31,618 nt of DNA from CBDVBD01 sp965372135 (GTDB lineage: Bacteria; Electryoneota; RPQS01; CBDVBD01): contig CBDVBD010000020.1 of assembly GCA_965372135.1 (NCBI GenBank), positions 1 to 31,618 of the forward strand, given 5' to 3'. This document shows, in pieces, positions 8,838 to 15,672 of the stretch. Under the pieces are notes generated by a model. It ran no database searches. It saw only the letters and a list, made by a program, of their open reading frames with translations, and was not told the DNA's origin. The first letter of the stretch is position 1. The number at the start of each line of letters is the position of its first letter. The translations under genes were made by a program, and so were the position numbers.

Positions 8838-9047
8838 AACCTCACGCAGAGCCCCCGAAGGGGCAAGTCGCAGAGAACGCAGTAATTGAAATTCCAAATT
8901 CCAAATCCGAAATCCGAAATCTCAAACAAACTCAAATGAATAAATTCCAAACATAAAAGAAGAAATAGTTCAATTGTCTCATTGCTCGATTGTTGGAAAG
9001 AGACTGACATCCAGCATTGAGGGATTCCTCGCAATAACAGATTGATT
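8838..9047. other. Intergenic gap with low-complexity repeats before lolD
   Basis: The gap holds CACGCAGAG and CGCAGAGAACGCAG words around a small hairpin GCCCC-CGAA-GGGGC (near 8851-8864). A purine-rich low-complexity run follows (8888-8930) made of AATTCCAAATTCC and AATCCGAAATCCGAAAT units. No coding potential, terminator U-run or clear promoter was seen. Confidence 0.45.
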
Positions 9048-9737
9048 ATGGACAAACAAATAGAATATAAGGTGTTGGTGGAAACGGAAGGGCTCAGTAA
9101 GTCGTTTTGGATTGGTGGGCACGAACTCCAGGTGCTGAAAGGCATCGATCTGGCGTTCCACACCGGGGAGATCGTGGCGATAGTGGGAACTTCCGGCGCC
9201 GGGAAATCGACCCTGCTGCACCTGTTGGGAGCATTGGATCGACCGACTTCGGGGACAATTACGTTTAACGATCATGTGCTGACCAAATTATCCGAAGTCG
9301 ATTTAGCTAAAATCCGCAACTTAGAAATCGGTTTCGTGTTCCAGTTTCATCACCTGATGCCGGAATTCACCGCCTTGGAGAATGCCCTGATTCCAGCGTT
9401 GATCAGTGGAAAAACACCGGATGAAGCGACACCGAAAGCGATGGAATTATTGGAATTGGTGGGGTTGGGGGAGAGAATAAAACATCAACCGGGGGAATTA
9501 TCGGGCGGGGAACAGCAGCGGCTGGCGGTGGCGAGGGCGTTGATGAACGATCCGAAGTTGCTGTTAGCGGACGAACCATCGGGGAATTTGGACCGGGCAT
9601 CATCGCAGGCATTACATGAATTACTATGGTCACTGTCCGAGGAGCGAGGTCAAACCACCGTCATAGTCACCCACAACGAAACCTTAGCCGCCAAAGCCGA
9701 CCGCATCATTGAACTGGAGGATGGGAGAATAAAGTAG
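9048..9737 (+). CDS. lolD: LolD-type lipoprotein export ATPase
   Basis: ATP-binding subunit that drives LolCDE lipoprotein release at the inner membrane. The 229 residues are the normal length. Walker A is GTSGAGKST (47-55), the Q-loop Gln is 99 (FVFQFHHLMPEFTALEN, the LolD/MacB form), the signature is LSGGEQQ (151-157), Walker B is LLLADEPSGNLD (171-182), and the switch His209 is in VTHN. I prefer the ATG at 9048 over the TTG six bases earlier. No strong Shine-Dalgarno is seen. A diverged second copy of its 3' quarter lies at 9828-9990. Confidence 0.93.
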   Translation: MDKQIEYKVLVETEGLSKSFWIGGHELQVLKGIDLAFHTGEIVAIVGTSGAGKSTLLHLLGALDRPTSGTITFNDHVLTKLSEVDLAKIRNLEIGFVFQFHHLMPEFTALENALIPALISGKTPDEATPKAMELLELVGLGERIKHQPGELSGGEQQRLAVARALMNDPKLLLADEPSGNLDRASSQALHELLWSLSEERGQTTVIVTHNETLAAKADRIIELEDGRIK

Positions 9738-9819
9738 CACGGGCATCCTGCCCGTGTCCAGCCATGTGCAGGATGCACATGGTACGGGACTGGATCCCGC
9801 ATCAAGTGCGGGATGACAG
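9738..9819. repeat. Triple hairpin repeat cluster after lolD (repeat copy 2)
   Basis: Three hairpins stand head to tail directly after the lolD stop: CACGGGCA/TGCCCGTG (9738-9756), CCATGTGCA/TGCACATGG (9762-9782), and ATCCCGCA-TCAAG-TGCGGGAT (9794-9814) inside CTGG...GACAG. The third is the simple form of the nested repeat at 7763-7815. There is no U-run, so it does not look like an intrinsic terminator. Confidence 0.75.
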
Positions 9820-9827
9820 GGGGAAAT

Positions 9828-9990
9828 GACGAACCATCGGGGAATTTGGACCGTGCCTCATCGCAATCCTTACACGACCTGTTATGGTCGTTGTCAGAGG
9901 AGAGAGGTCAAACCACCGTCATCGTAACCCACAACGAAACCTTAGCCGCCAAAGCCGACCGCATCATCGAATTGGAGGATGGGGAGATAA
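9828..9990 (+). pseudogene. Duplicated 3' fragment of lolD
   Basis: This stretch repeats the last part of lolD (9570-9732), starting exactly at the GACGAACCATCGGGGAA of Walker B and running to the final residues (DEPSGNLDRASSQ through RIIELEDG). It then diverges and would read on to a stop at 10005-10007. Most of the differences from lolD are synonymous (for example CTG for TTA, TCG for TCA), and the few replacements are mild (A to S, E to D). So the fragment descends from a functional lolD allele rather than from a copy that drifted without selection. It lacks Walker A and the signature motif and cannot be a working ATPase. Confidence 0.85.
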
Positions 9991-10034
9991 ATATTGGACT
10001 TATTTAATGAAGGAGATGAGTGCAATGACCTTCG

Positions 10035-10403
10035 TCAATATAAATCACTTAAGCTATTAATAGATATCACCATTACGGCTAGTTTAGCGAATTGTCTCGC
10101 TATACTACGAGGTTTATCACCCACAATGAGAGTATGTGCTTCGTTTAATATGCCATTCTCATGCAAAGGATCATGAACAACGTCTTGACCTAAATCCAGA
10201 GCATTTTCGACCGTCACCGAAGCTATACCAATACGCTTGTCTTTCGCTCTGTCAAATGATTCTTTCGGAGTACTAAGTATTGACCAATCAACTGACAAAT
10301 TAGGATCTTGAAAAGCTGCGGAAGTTGGTCTGCCATCTTTTTTCGACCAAAAATCTGGATGAATACGTCTATAGAGTCCGTGCTCCGGTTTAAATTCGGG
10401 CAT
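10035..10403 (-). CDS. Conserved hypothetical protein, third gene of AT-rich operon
   Basis: Soluble protein of 122 residues with no signal peptide or membrane segment. I do not recognise a characterised family. The N-terminal GLYRRIHPDFWSKKDGRPTS and the later VVHDPLHENGILNEAHTLIV look like conserved blocks: the first is aromatic and basic, the second rich in His, Asp and Glu and conceivably catalytic or metal-binding. The gene follows the 219-residue gene after only 3 bp, so it is the last of a three-gene leftward operon. The locus is much more AT-rich than its neighbours, which suggests transfer. The function is unknown; a toxin or defence-related role is only a guess from context. Confidence 0.7.
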   Translation of the reverse strand: MPEFKPEHGLYRRIHPDFWSKKDGRPTSAAFQDPNLSVDWSILSTPKESFDRAKDKRIGIASVTVENALDLGQDVVHDPLHENGILNEAHTLIVGDKPRSIARQFAKLAVMVISINSLSDLY

Positions 10404-10406
10404 AGA

Positions 10407-11066
10407 TTAAATAACCAACCATTTCATAGTCTTCAGTATATCTGATTTCTTTATTATTCTCTCTTTGTATTTCTCATCACCATTTTCTATTTCAATTAAT
10501 AACACATTATAGAATTCCTGCCCGGGACTAAATTCGATTTCAATCTCCCGTTTCTTATGTCTAATTTCAACCTGAACGCCCCCATCACTAGTTGGAAATA
10601 GTTCAAATTTATCAATATCAAACAAATCATGTTGCTCTAAGAACTTAAAAACATTCGGAAGTAACAGTCTGATGTTAGAAATTACTATATTTGATATAGG
10701 CTTACCACCATAAGTATCCCAATTTGATTCATACGTACTATATGACTCCAATTTATCTAATAACTTAGTTAGCATTAGATTTTGTGGAATTGAAAGAACT
10801 CTGGGGGTGGCAGTACCTATTTCCTTTAATTCCATATATAATATCGTATACAATCGATCTTGCCATATCATATTTCGATGAGCTGTTGTATGTTCAGAAT
10901 TGGTAGCAGGCGGTGAAAATATCCACCAGTATTTTTCACCAATATTACTAACAACTGTATCATCTAATACTATCTCTTTTTCTTTAGCACCGTTTGGATC
11001 GGCAATCACCTCTTGGGAGTTAATATCGGCGCTATAATTTGTATCTAAGACTACTCTAGTCATCAT
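10407..11066 (-). CDS. Hypothetical protein with NWDTYGG-type motif, second gene of operon
   Basis: Soluble protein of 219 residues with no signal peptide. It carries YESNWDTYGGKPIS at about 114-127, followed by LLPNVFKF, PTSDGGVQVEI and IEIEFSPG. I recall this pattern (NWDxYGxxPI ... PxxDGGVxxE) from a widespread family of uncharacterised accessory proteins, but I cannot name a function. The ATG overlaps the upstream stop (ATGA, 11063-11066), so translation is coupled to the 246-residue gene; an in-frame second ATG follows directly. Its constant pairing with the flanking genes suggests the three products act together. Confidence 0.7.
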   Translation of the reverse strand: MMTRVVLDTNYSADINSQEVIADPNGAKEKEIVLDDTVVSNIGEKYWWIFSPPATNSEHTTAHRNMIWQDRLYTILYMELKEIGTATPRVLSIPQNLMLTKLLDKLESYSTYESNWDTYGGKPISNIVISNIRLLLPNVFKFLEQHDLFDIDKFELFPTSDGGVQVEIRHKKREIEIEFSPGQEFYNVLLIEIENGDEKYKERIIKKSDILKTMKWLVI

Positions 11067-11803
11067 TTACCTGTCTTTAAGTTTCTATGAGGATAGTATT
11101 TCTTCAGAATTGTGGCAATTTCAGAAGGCATAACATCAAGGAAGTGTTGTCGCATATCCACAGTAAAATCCTCTTCTATAATATTTTCGCTTGGTGTATT
11201 TAAATCCTGCTCGACTAAAATTACTTTCTTCTCGTCTTGGTTTTCTAATTTAATTGTAACAACTTTATGCCTAATCCAAGAATTAATATCGGTAATTTTA
11301 TCATCAACTTTATATCGTTTATGTGCATGAATCTCAAAATACTCGGGTTTGTTTAGAACTGTCTCAGTCCAAATATCTTTACAAAAATGTTTAGCTAAAG
11401 AAAGCCCTGGGTTTTCAATATCTGCAATACGTTCAAAAACTAAAGCTAATCTTCCATAAGTAGTCTTAGTCACTTCTTGATAAAGACTAAGAATATCTTT
11501 CGCAACACGAATAAACTCACCTATGGTACTCTCTTCAACTTCTTTTGTTCCACCTTTCCAAAAAAAATCAATTCGAATTGGTGATACTTGCAGTTTCCAT
11601 ATTTTATCATCACTTTGCAATATAATTCTAGGAATCTCTTTTGGTGCACCTTCTGGAATAGGTATTGAAACAGGTTCACCATTAAAGCGATCGGAGTATT
11701 TATCAAGAAAAGCTCTTAAAATTCGATTTATGTTCATTTGGAAATTAAGAGTGAATGCCGACACTTGATAGCTAAGGTCTTTAAAATCAGTATGACTTAT
11801 CAT
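11063..11803 (-). CDS. Hypothetical protein, possibly TIGR04255-like, first gene of operon
   Basis: Soluble protein of 246 residues. An N-terminal helical part (FTLNFQMNINRILRAFLDKY) precedes EGAPKEIPRIILQS and KIWKLQVSPIRIDFFW, then a long mixed region ending with VILVEQDLNTPSENIIEE and an acidic helical tail. This plan resembles the sporadically distributed TIGR04255 family, whose function is unknown; I hold that assignment at about even odds. AAAGGAAA lies directly before the ATG at 11803, and a near-consensus promoter stands about 65 bp further up. It is the first gene of a three-gene leftward operon that is strikingly AT-rich compared with the genes to its left. Confidence 0.72.
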   Translation of the reverse strand: MISHTDFKDLSYQVSAFTLNFQMNINRILRAFLDKYSDRFNGEPVSIPIPEGAPKEIPRIILQSDDKIWKLQVSPIRIDFFWKGGTKEVEESTIGEFIRVAKDILSLYQEVTKTTYGRLALVFERIADIENPGLSLAKHFCKDIWTETVLNKPEYFEIHAHKRYKVDDKITDINSWIRHKVVTIKLENQDEKKVILVEQDLNTPSENIIEEDFTVDMRQHFLDVMPSEIATILKKYYPHRNLKTGK

Positions 11804-11866
11804 TTTCCTTTACCATATTAAATATATTGTTCCTAAAAAGATTACTCTCTTGCTATCAATGTACTA

Positions 11867-11895
11867 ATAGTATGGAAAAACACCGACTTTGTCAA
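11867..11895 (-). promoter_or_regulatory. Sigma-70 promoter of the three-gene AT-rich operon
   Basis: On the minus strand TTGACA (11895-11890), a 17-nt spacer and TACTAT (11872-11867) form a near-consensus promoter. Transcription should start near 11860, leaving a leader of about 57 nt before the ATG at 11803. The -35 is perfect and the spacing optimal, so strong expression is expected unless repressed. Confidence 0.75.
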
Positions 11896-11999
11896 GTAAA
11901 AAGTAAAGAAATATCTTTTCAAATCTCTGAAAAAACTATCTAAGCTATATTAAAGGAAGTCAATTTTCTCTAAACTAATTACAGACAGATTTTGACCAT

Positions 12000-12971
12000 T
12001 TATTCTCTTTCTTTCGAAACCTGCGACACCACCATACCCACAAGCATAAGAACACAGCCTAACGAACCACGAAAGGAAAGAGTCTCACTTAACAACAACC
12101 ATCCCCCCAACACCGCAAAGACTGCTTCCAGACTCAAGATGACTGCCGCATGAGAGGGGGGGACTTTGCGCTGCGCCACCACCTGTAAGGTGTAGGCAAT
12201 CCCAGTGGACATCAACCCGGCATATAATATCGGAATTGCCGCATCGAAAATCGACTGCAGGGTGGTGGTTTCGGTGATGAAAGATACTATCAGATTTAGA
12301 AATGAACACACTGCAAATTGCAGCGAGGCAAATTTAATCGGATCGACCTTGGGGGAATACCACCCAATAATGTGTACGTGAATCGCCCAGAAAAAGGCAC
12401 ACACTAACACCAACAGATCGCCTTTGGAGATAGCAAACACTCCGGTCATACTCAGCAAATACAATCCCACCACCGCCAGCACCGCCCCTGCCCAGGTGTT
12501 TCTTCCGGTGCGCTGCCCCCAAATCAATCCCATCATAGGAACAATAATTACATAAAGCCCGGTAATGAATCCCGCTTTCCCGGCGGTGGTGTAGATGATG
12601 CCCACCTGTTGAAATCCGGAACCGAAGAAAAGGGCAATGCCGGCGAGGATGCCACCGTAAAGAAGCGGATGTGCTGTTATATGCTCAACCTTAGCTACAG
12701 GATGTGTTGCCCCCCCTTTTTGTTCCCCCCCGGGAACCGGGGGGGAAGGAGAATCCGGACGCGATAAATCGGGACACGAGTGTCGTACCCCTACGCGATT
12801 TCGGATCAATATTATGGGAAGAAGTGCAAGCGACCCCAGACCAAATCGCACCCCGTTGAAGATGAACGGTCCCACATATTCCATACCGGCACGTTGCGCC
12901 ACGAACGCAAAACCCCAAATCGCCGCCGTCAGCAGCATCAACGAATTGTATTTGAATTGCTGGATTTTCAT
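12000..12971 (-). CDS. EamA/DMT-family permease with in-frame insertion
   Basis: Inner-membrane drug/metabolite transporter of 323 residues with about ten hydrophobic helices in two EamA repeats (first from MLLTAAIWGFAFVAQRAGM, second from GDLLVLVCAFFWAIHVHIIGW). The C-terminal LSLEAVFAVLGGWLLLSE and GCVLMLVGMV are typical. The substrate is unknown. Residues about 60-96 (VGVRHSCPDLSRPDSPSPP onward) are a polar, Pro-rich stretch unlike the rest, encoded by a GC-rich palindromic repeat inserted in the loop after the second helix. Without it the length is about 286, close to the family norm. The ATG at 12971 lies 8 nt from a consensus -10, so the mRNA should be leaderless. Confidence 0.88.
   Translation of the reverse strand: MKIQQFKYNSLMLLTAAIWGFAFVAQRAGMEYVGPFIFNGVRFGLGSLALLPIILIRNRVGVRHSCPDLSRPDSPSPPVPGGEQKGGATHPVAKVEHITAHPLLYGGILAGIALFFGSGFQQVGIIYTTAGKAGFITGLYVIIVPMMGLIWGQRTGRNTWAGAVLAVVGLYLLSMTGVFAISKGDLLVLVCAFFWAIHVHIIGWYSPKVDPIKFASLQFAVCSFLNLIVSFITETTTLQSIFDAAIPILYAGLMSTGIAYTLQVVAQRKVPPSHAAVILSLEAVFAVLGGWLLLSETLSFRGSLGCVLMLVGMVVSQVSKERE
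12684..12796. repeat. Palindromic element inserted in frame inside the DMT permease gene
   Basis: A perfect 11-bp stem, TTCCCCCCCGG/CCGGGGGGGAA with loop GAA, occupies 12723-12747. A second palindrome, GACAC-GA-GTGTC, lies near 12773-12784. The run-rich DNA differs sharply from the surrounding gene, yet all codons stay open. Boundaries are estimated from where the permease sequence resumes (HPLLYGGILAG). The behaviour is like that of Rickettsia palindromic elements, which insert within genes and are translated. Confidence 0.7.
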
Positions 12972-12979
12972 TAGGTACT

Positions 12980-13008
12980 ATTATAGGGGAAAAGGGGGAG
13001 AATGTCAA
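12980..13008 (-). promoter_or_regulatory. Consensus promoter with pyrimidine spacer, copy 1 (DMT permease)
   Basis: TTGACA (13008-13003), spacer TTCTCCCCCTTTTCCCC of 17 nt, then TATAAT (12985-12980): a perfect sigma-70 promoter on the minus strand. Only 8 nt separate the -10 from the permease ATG, so transcription should start within about 2 nt of it. The spacer is shared, one base apart, with the promoters at 15592-15620 and 20745-20773. Confidence 0.85.
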
Positions 13009-13069
13009 CAGATAAGTTTACAAGTTGGCAATCCGCCAGTAGGCGGACAAAATGTGAAGGTGTAAATTC

Positions 13070-13164
13070 AAAAAAAATGCTGTCAGGTGAGGAACCGAGG
13101 TTCGTTGAATCGAGATTCGTTGAACCGAGGTCGTTGAATCGAGATTCGTTGACACCTGACGGCA
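13070..13164 (-). terminator. Terminator with tandem 15-mer repeats in its loop
   Basis: Reading leftward, TGCCGTCAGGTG (13164-13153) pairs with CACCTGACAGCA (13089-13078) through 12 pairs including one G-U, followed by a run of eight T. This fits an intrinsic terminator for the DUF1566 gene that ends at 13199. The loop of about 63 nt holds four 14-15 bp units (13093-13151) alternating AACCGAGGTTCGTTG and AATCGAGATTCGTTG, written for the plus strand. The long loop makes efficiency uncertain. Confidence 0.6.
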
Positions 13165-13198
13165 CAATAAAAATCAGCGGGATCACCTTCCAGGTACA

Positions 13199-14686
13199 TC
13201 ACTTTACGATGATGAGTTTCTGGGTGGTGATCGAAGTCGGGGTTACCAAAGATACAATGTACATTCCGGAAGGCATGGATGACGCATCCCAGATGTAGTT
13301 ATATTGTCCTGACGGTTGGGATCCACGAGCTAACGTGATGATATTTTGACCAAGAATATTGTATATCGATAGATCGATGTTTTGCGATGAATGCAAATAA
13401 AAACTAATTAGAGTGGCAGGATTGGCTGGATTAGGATTTAGAGCAAGATTTGGATTTCGATAGGGATCGGGATGTTTTACGGGACCGCTGTGGCTGGTGC
13501 TTGCGTCACGCACGCAGCGGATATAGTTGTAAATCCGGATTTGATCACCCTGGGGACCGAATCCATAGGGGTAATTGGCTGGATCGCCGCTCTTGGGATC
13601 GCTGCGCTGAGCCCCGGCTCCGTGGACATTAAGCCATTGTCCCATCCCCGGCGGACCCATATAACCAAACGCCTGACCAAAAGTAACATACACAGCATGA
13701 CTGCCATATCCTAAATGCGGAGGTGCCTCCAAAAGAGTGGTGCTGCTCCAGAACCATGACTCAGGTTCAGTGACATCGAAATAACTGGTATCGATCGCTG
13801 GACCTTGTTGAGCCGGATTGGTGGCATCAGGCGCCCGAGTGTAGTCAACAATGCTCTGTAATTCTTTTGCATTTGGTAAGCGCCAGTCGTCAAATCCAGC
13901 CAGAACCAAACCTTCGGCATACGCTAACGCCTGTTCCCAATTCAATGTGTCACCGCTGTCCCCTTGTTGCCACATCAATCCGGTCGCCAGATCACTGATT
14001 GTACCATCGCCGTTGTCCACGAAATCGTTAACACCGTAACCTTGATTGCCCCGTACATAGCGGACAAATTGCCGGTTGGGCTGTCCGCCGGGACCGATGT
14101 CTCGCGGATAACCTTTGATTCGTCCATCAGCGAAATTGACACCAAACACGGTTGGATCATTGTTCATGGTAGTGCCGACGTATTCCGTGCTCGACCAGTA
14201 CTGTCCGTCTATCACCCGTTCCCCTAAGCTGGTATCGCCGAATCTAAAACCGAAATAGGTGGTGTCGATGTAAGCGGTTAACGTCATACTGCTACCGGTG
14301 AAATTTATCAGGGAATAGAGTTCCTTGATAGACGGCAGCCGCCAGTCGTTGTAACCTGCCAAACTAAATGTGTCCGCACCCGCCACCGCCTCTGCATAGG
14401 TTGGCTTATCGTACAAATCCGGCATTTGCTGCCACATCAGATCAGTATCTAAATCAGTAATAGTACCGTCGCTGTTGTCCTGATAGGCGAATTGGATACC
14501 CTGGTATTGGGCATCTTGACCGTAGAAGGGGTCGCTGGGCAAGGGTGGTGTGATGGCTGCAGTGGAATCATAGCATGTTTGTTGCCCGGTGTCGATGATG
14601 GGATAGGTCTGGCTTGCACCCTCCAAATTCAATAACAACATCATGAGAGTGACGACAATTAATATGGTTGAAGGTTTGTGCAGCAT
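13199..14686 (-). CDS. Secreted DUF1566-repeat protein with T9SS-type sorting tail
   Basis: Exported protein of 495 residues. The signal peptide (MLHKPSTILIVV, hydrophobic to about residue 22, then LEGASQT) leads into two DUF1566/Lcl_C-like repeats, each with DGTIxDLxTxLMWQQ, a Y/FxDWRLPxxKEL block and a closing FVRYVRG or YIRCVRD. These repeats are found in surface and adhesion-type proteins of unknown ligand. The last 75 residues (NPANPATLISFYL, IYNILGQ, PSGMYIVSL, QKLIIVK) form a Por-secretion sorting domain, which directs export and cell-surface anchoring in bacteria with type IX secretion. The ATG at 14686 has TGGAG 8 nt upstream; an earlier start at 14749 would place 21 non-signal residues ahead of the signal peptide. 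A terminator follows at 13070-13164. Confidence 0.88.
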   Translation of the reverse strand: MLHKPSTILIVVTLMMLLLNLEGASQTYPIIDTGQQTCYDSTAAITPPLPSDPFYGQDAQYQGIQFAYQDNSDGTITDLDTDLMWQQMPDLYDKPTYAEAVAGADTFSLAGYNDWRLPSIKELYSLINFTGSSMTLTAYIDTTYFGFRFGDTSLGERVIDGQYWSSTEYVGTTMNNDPTVFGVNFADGRIKGYPRDIGPGGQPNRQFVRYVRGNQGYGVNDFVDNGDGTISDLATGLMWQQGDSGDTLNWEQALAYAEGLVLAGFDDWRLPNAKELQSIVDYTRAPDATNPAQQGPAIDTSYFDVTEPESWFWSSTTLLEAPPHLGYGSHAVYVTFGQAFGYMGPPGMGQWLNVHGAGAQRSDPKSGDPANYPYGFGPQGDQIRIYNYIRCVRDASTSHSGPVKHPDPYRNPNLALNPNPANPATLISFYLHSSQNIDLSIYNILGQNIITLARGSQPSGQYNYIWDASSMPSGMYIVSLVTPTSITTQKLIIVK

Positions 14687-14789
14687 GATATATACTCCAT
14701 TGATTGGAATATTTCTTGGGCGTTTACATATTAGACAATATAATAGCATTGAGGTTTAATTCTGAAAAGATAAAATCTAATTTACCGCG

Positions 14790-15584
14790 TTATGGTTCAA
14801 CTCGCAATTCTTCCTTCAGGACTCGATAAAACTCATCCTTCGCCTGGCGCTCAATCCAGGGTTTATGCCCGCAATTCTCCAAAAGGATAAATCGAAAATC
14901 CTTTAGGATGGCAGCGAGCGGTTTCCGCACCCCTTCCGCCGGATGGGGATCGTAGTCGCCGTGGATCGCAACCACCGGACATTCAATCTGTTTCGCCATT
15001 TCCAAGAGCTTCCCGCACCGTCTCATTTCTGCGGCTTCGGACCACACCCGTTCAAATATATCGGCACGAATTTCAATTGGATCATCGAAATCGTTTTTTA
15101 TCGGGTCTAAGGTATCGGCTTTGGAGAACAACATTCCATACCGGGCAAACGTTTCATTTTTATCTTCAATATCAGGATTATTAAGCACGCCGATTAGGGA
15201 TATGATCTCGTTCCGCTCGGCGTCGCTCAAGCGGCTTAACCTTGTTTCCTGAATACTTGCCGCATACTTTTCCTCAAATGGACCGCTACCGACCAGTATC
15301 ACTTTGCTAACAAACATAGGATAATTAGCGGCAACAACAACACTGAGCCACGCTCCCCATGAAAAACCAATCAAAGTGACAGGGAGAACATCGTTGCTTT
15401 CCAGCATTGCTTTCAATTCTTCGACCTGCCCATCAACCGACATTGCGGTTTGTATAGGCTCCAACACTCCCCATTCGGACGCTAACTCCCGAGCCACGGT
15501 TGCCATTTCGCTGCCAGCTCCCGGGCCGCCATGAACCACAACCACGGAGTAAGGCGCTGTCCCATATTTTCTTAAAGTAATCAT
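14790..15584 (-). CDS. Alpha/beta hydrolase
   Basis: Cytoplasmic alpha/beta-hydrolase-fold enzyme of 264 residues. The oxyanion loop VVVHGGPGAGSE is at about 14-25. The nucleophile elbow is GFSWGAW (Ser at about 88), the catalytic acid lies in IHGDYDPHPAEG, and the catalytic His is in ENCGHKPWIERQ near the C-terminus. The HGGPG loop is typical of prolyl iminopeptidase-like and related esterase families, but the substrate cannot be told. I chose the ATG at 15584 because the 32 upstream codons are the translated promoter repeat, and because it lies 7 nt from the -10, which predicts a leaderless mRNA. Confidence 0.87.
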   Translation of the reverse strand: MITLRKYGTAPYSVVVVHGGPGAGSEMATVARELASEWGVLEPIQTAMSVDGQVEELKAMLESNDVLPVTLIGFSWGAWLSVVVAANYPMFVSKVILVGSGPFEEKYAASIQETRLSRLSDAERNEIISLIGVLNNPDIEDKNETFARYGMLFSKADTLDPIKNDFDDPIEIRADIFERVWSEAAEMRRCGKLLEMAKQIECPVVAIHGDYDPHPAEGVRKPLAAILKDFRFILLENCGHKPWIERQAKDEFYRVLKEELRVEP

Positions 15585-15591
15585 TCGACTA

Positions 15592-15620
15592 ATAATAAGG
15601 GAAAAGGGGGAGAAAGTCAA
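15592..15620 (-). promoter_or_regulatory. Promoter with pyrimidine spacer, copy 2 (alpha/beta hydrolase)
   Basis: TTGACT (15620-15615), the 17-nt spacer TTCTCCCCCTTTTCCCT, and TATTAT (15597-15592) on the minus strand. The -10 ends 7 nt before the hydrolase ATG, so the transcript should begin at or one base before it. The spacer is identical to that at 20745-20773. Confidence 0.82.
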
Positions 15621-15672
15621 GCAGAGAGTGAGGAGATGGAAATTTGTTACGCGATTAGCAGACCGCACAAAT

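Noticed and set aside
9813..10007. 64-residue rightward frame as an independent gene
   Set aside because: It is the duplicated lolD tail without Walker A or signature motif, opened by a chance ATG in the repeat.
13093..13151. Tandem units as a CRISPR array
   Set aside because: The units are 14-15 bp and directly adjacent without spacers, and no cas gene is in the window.
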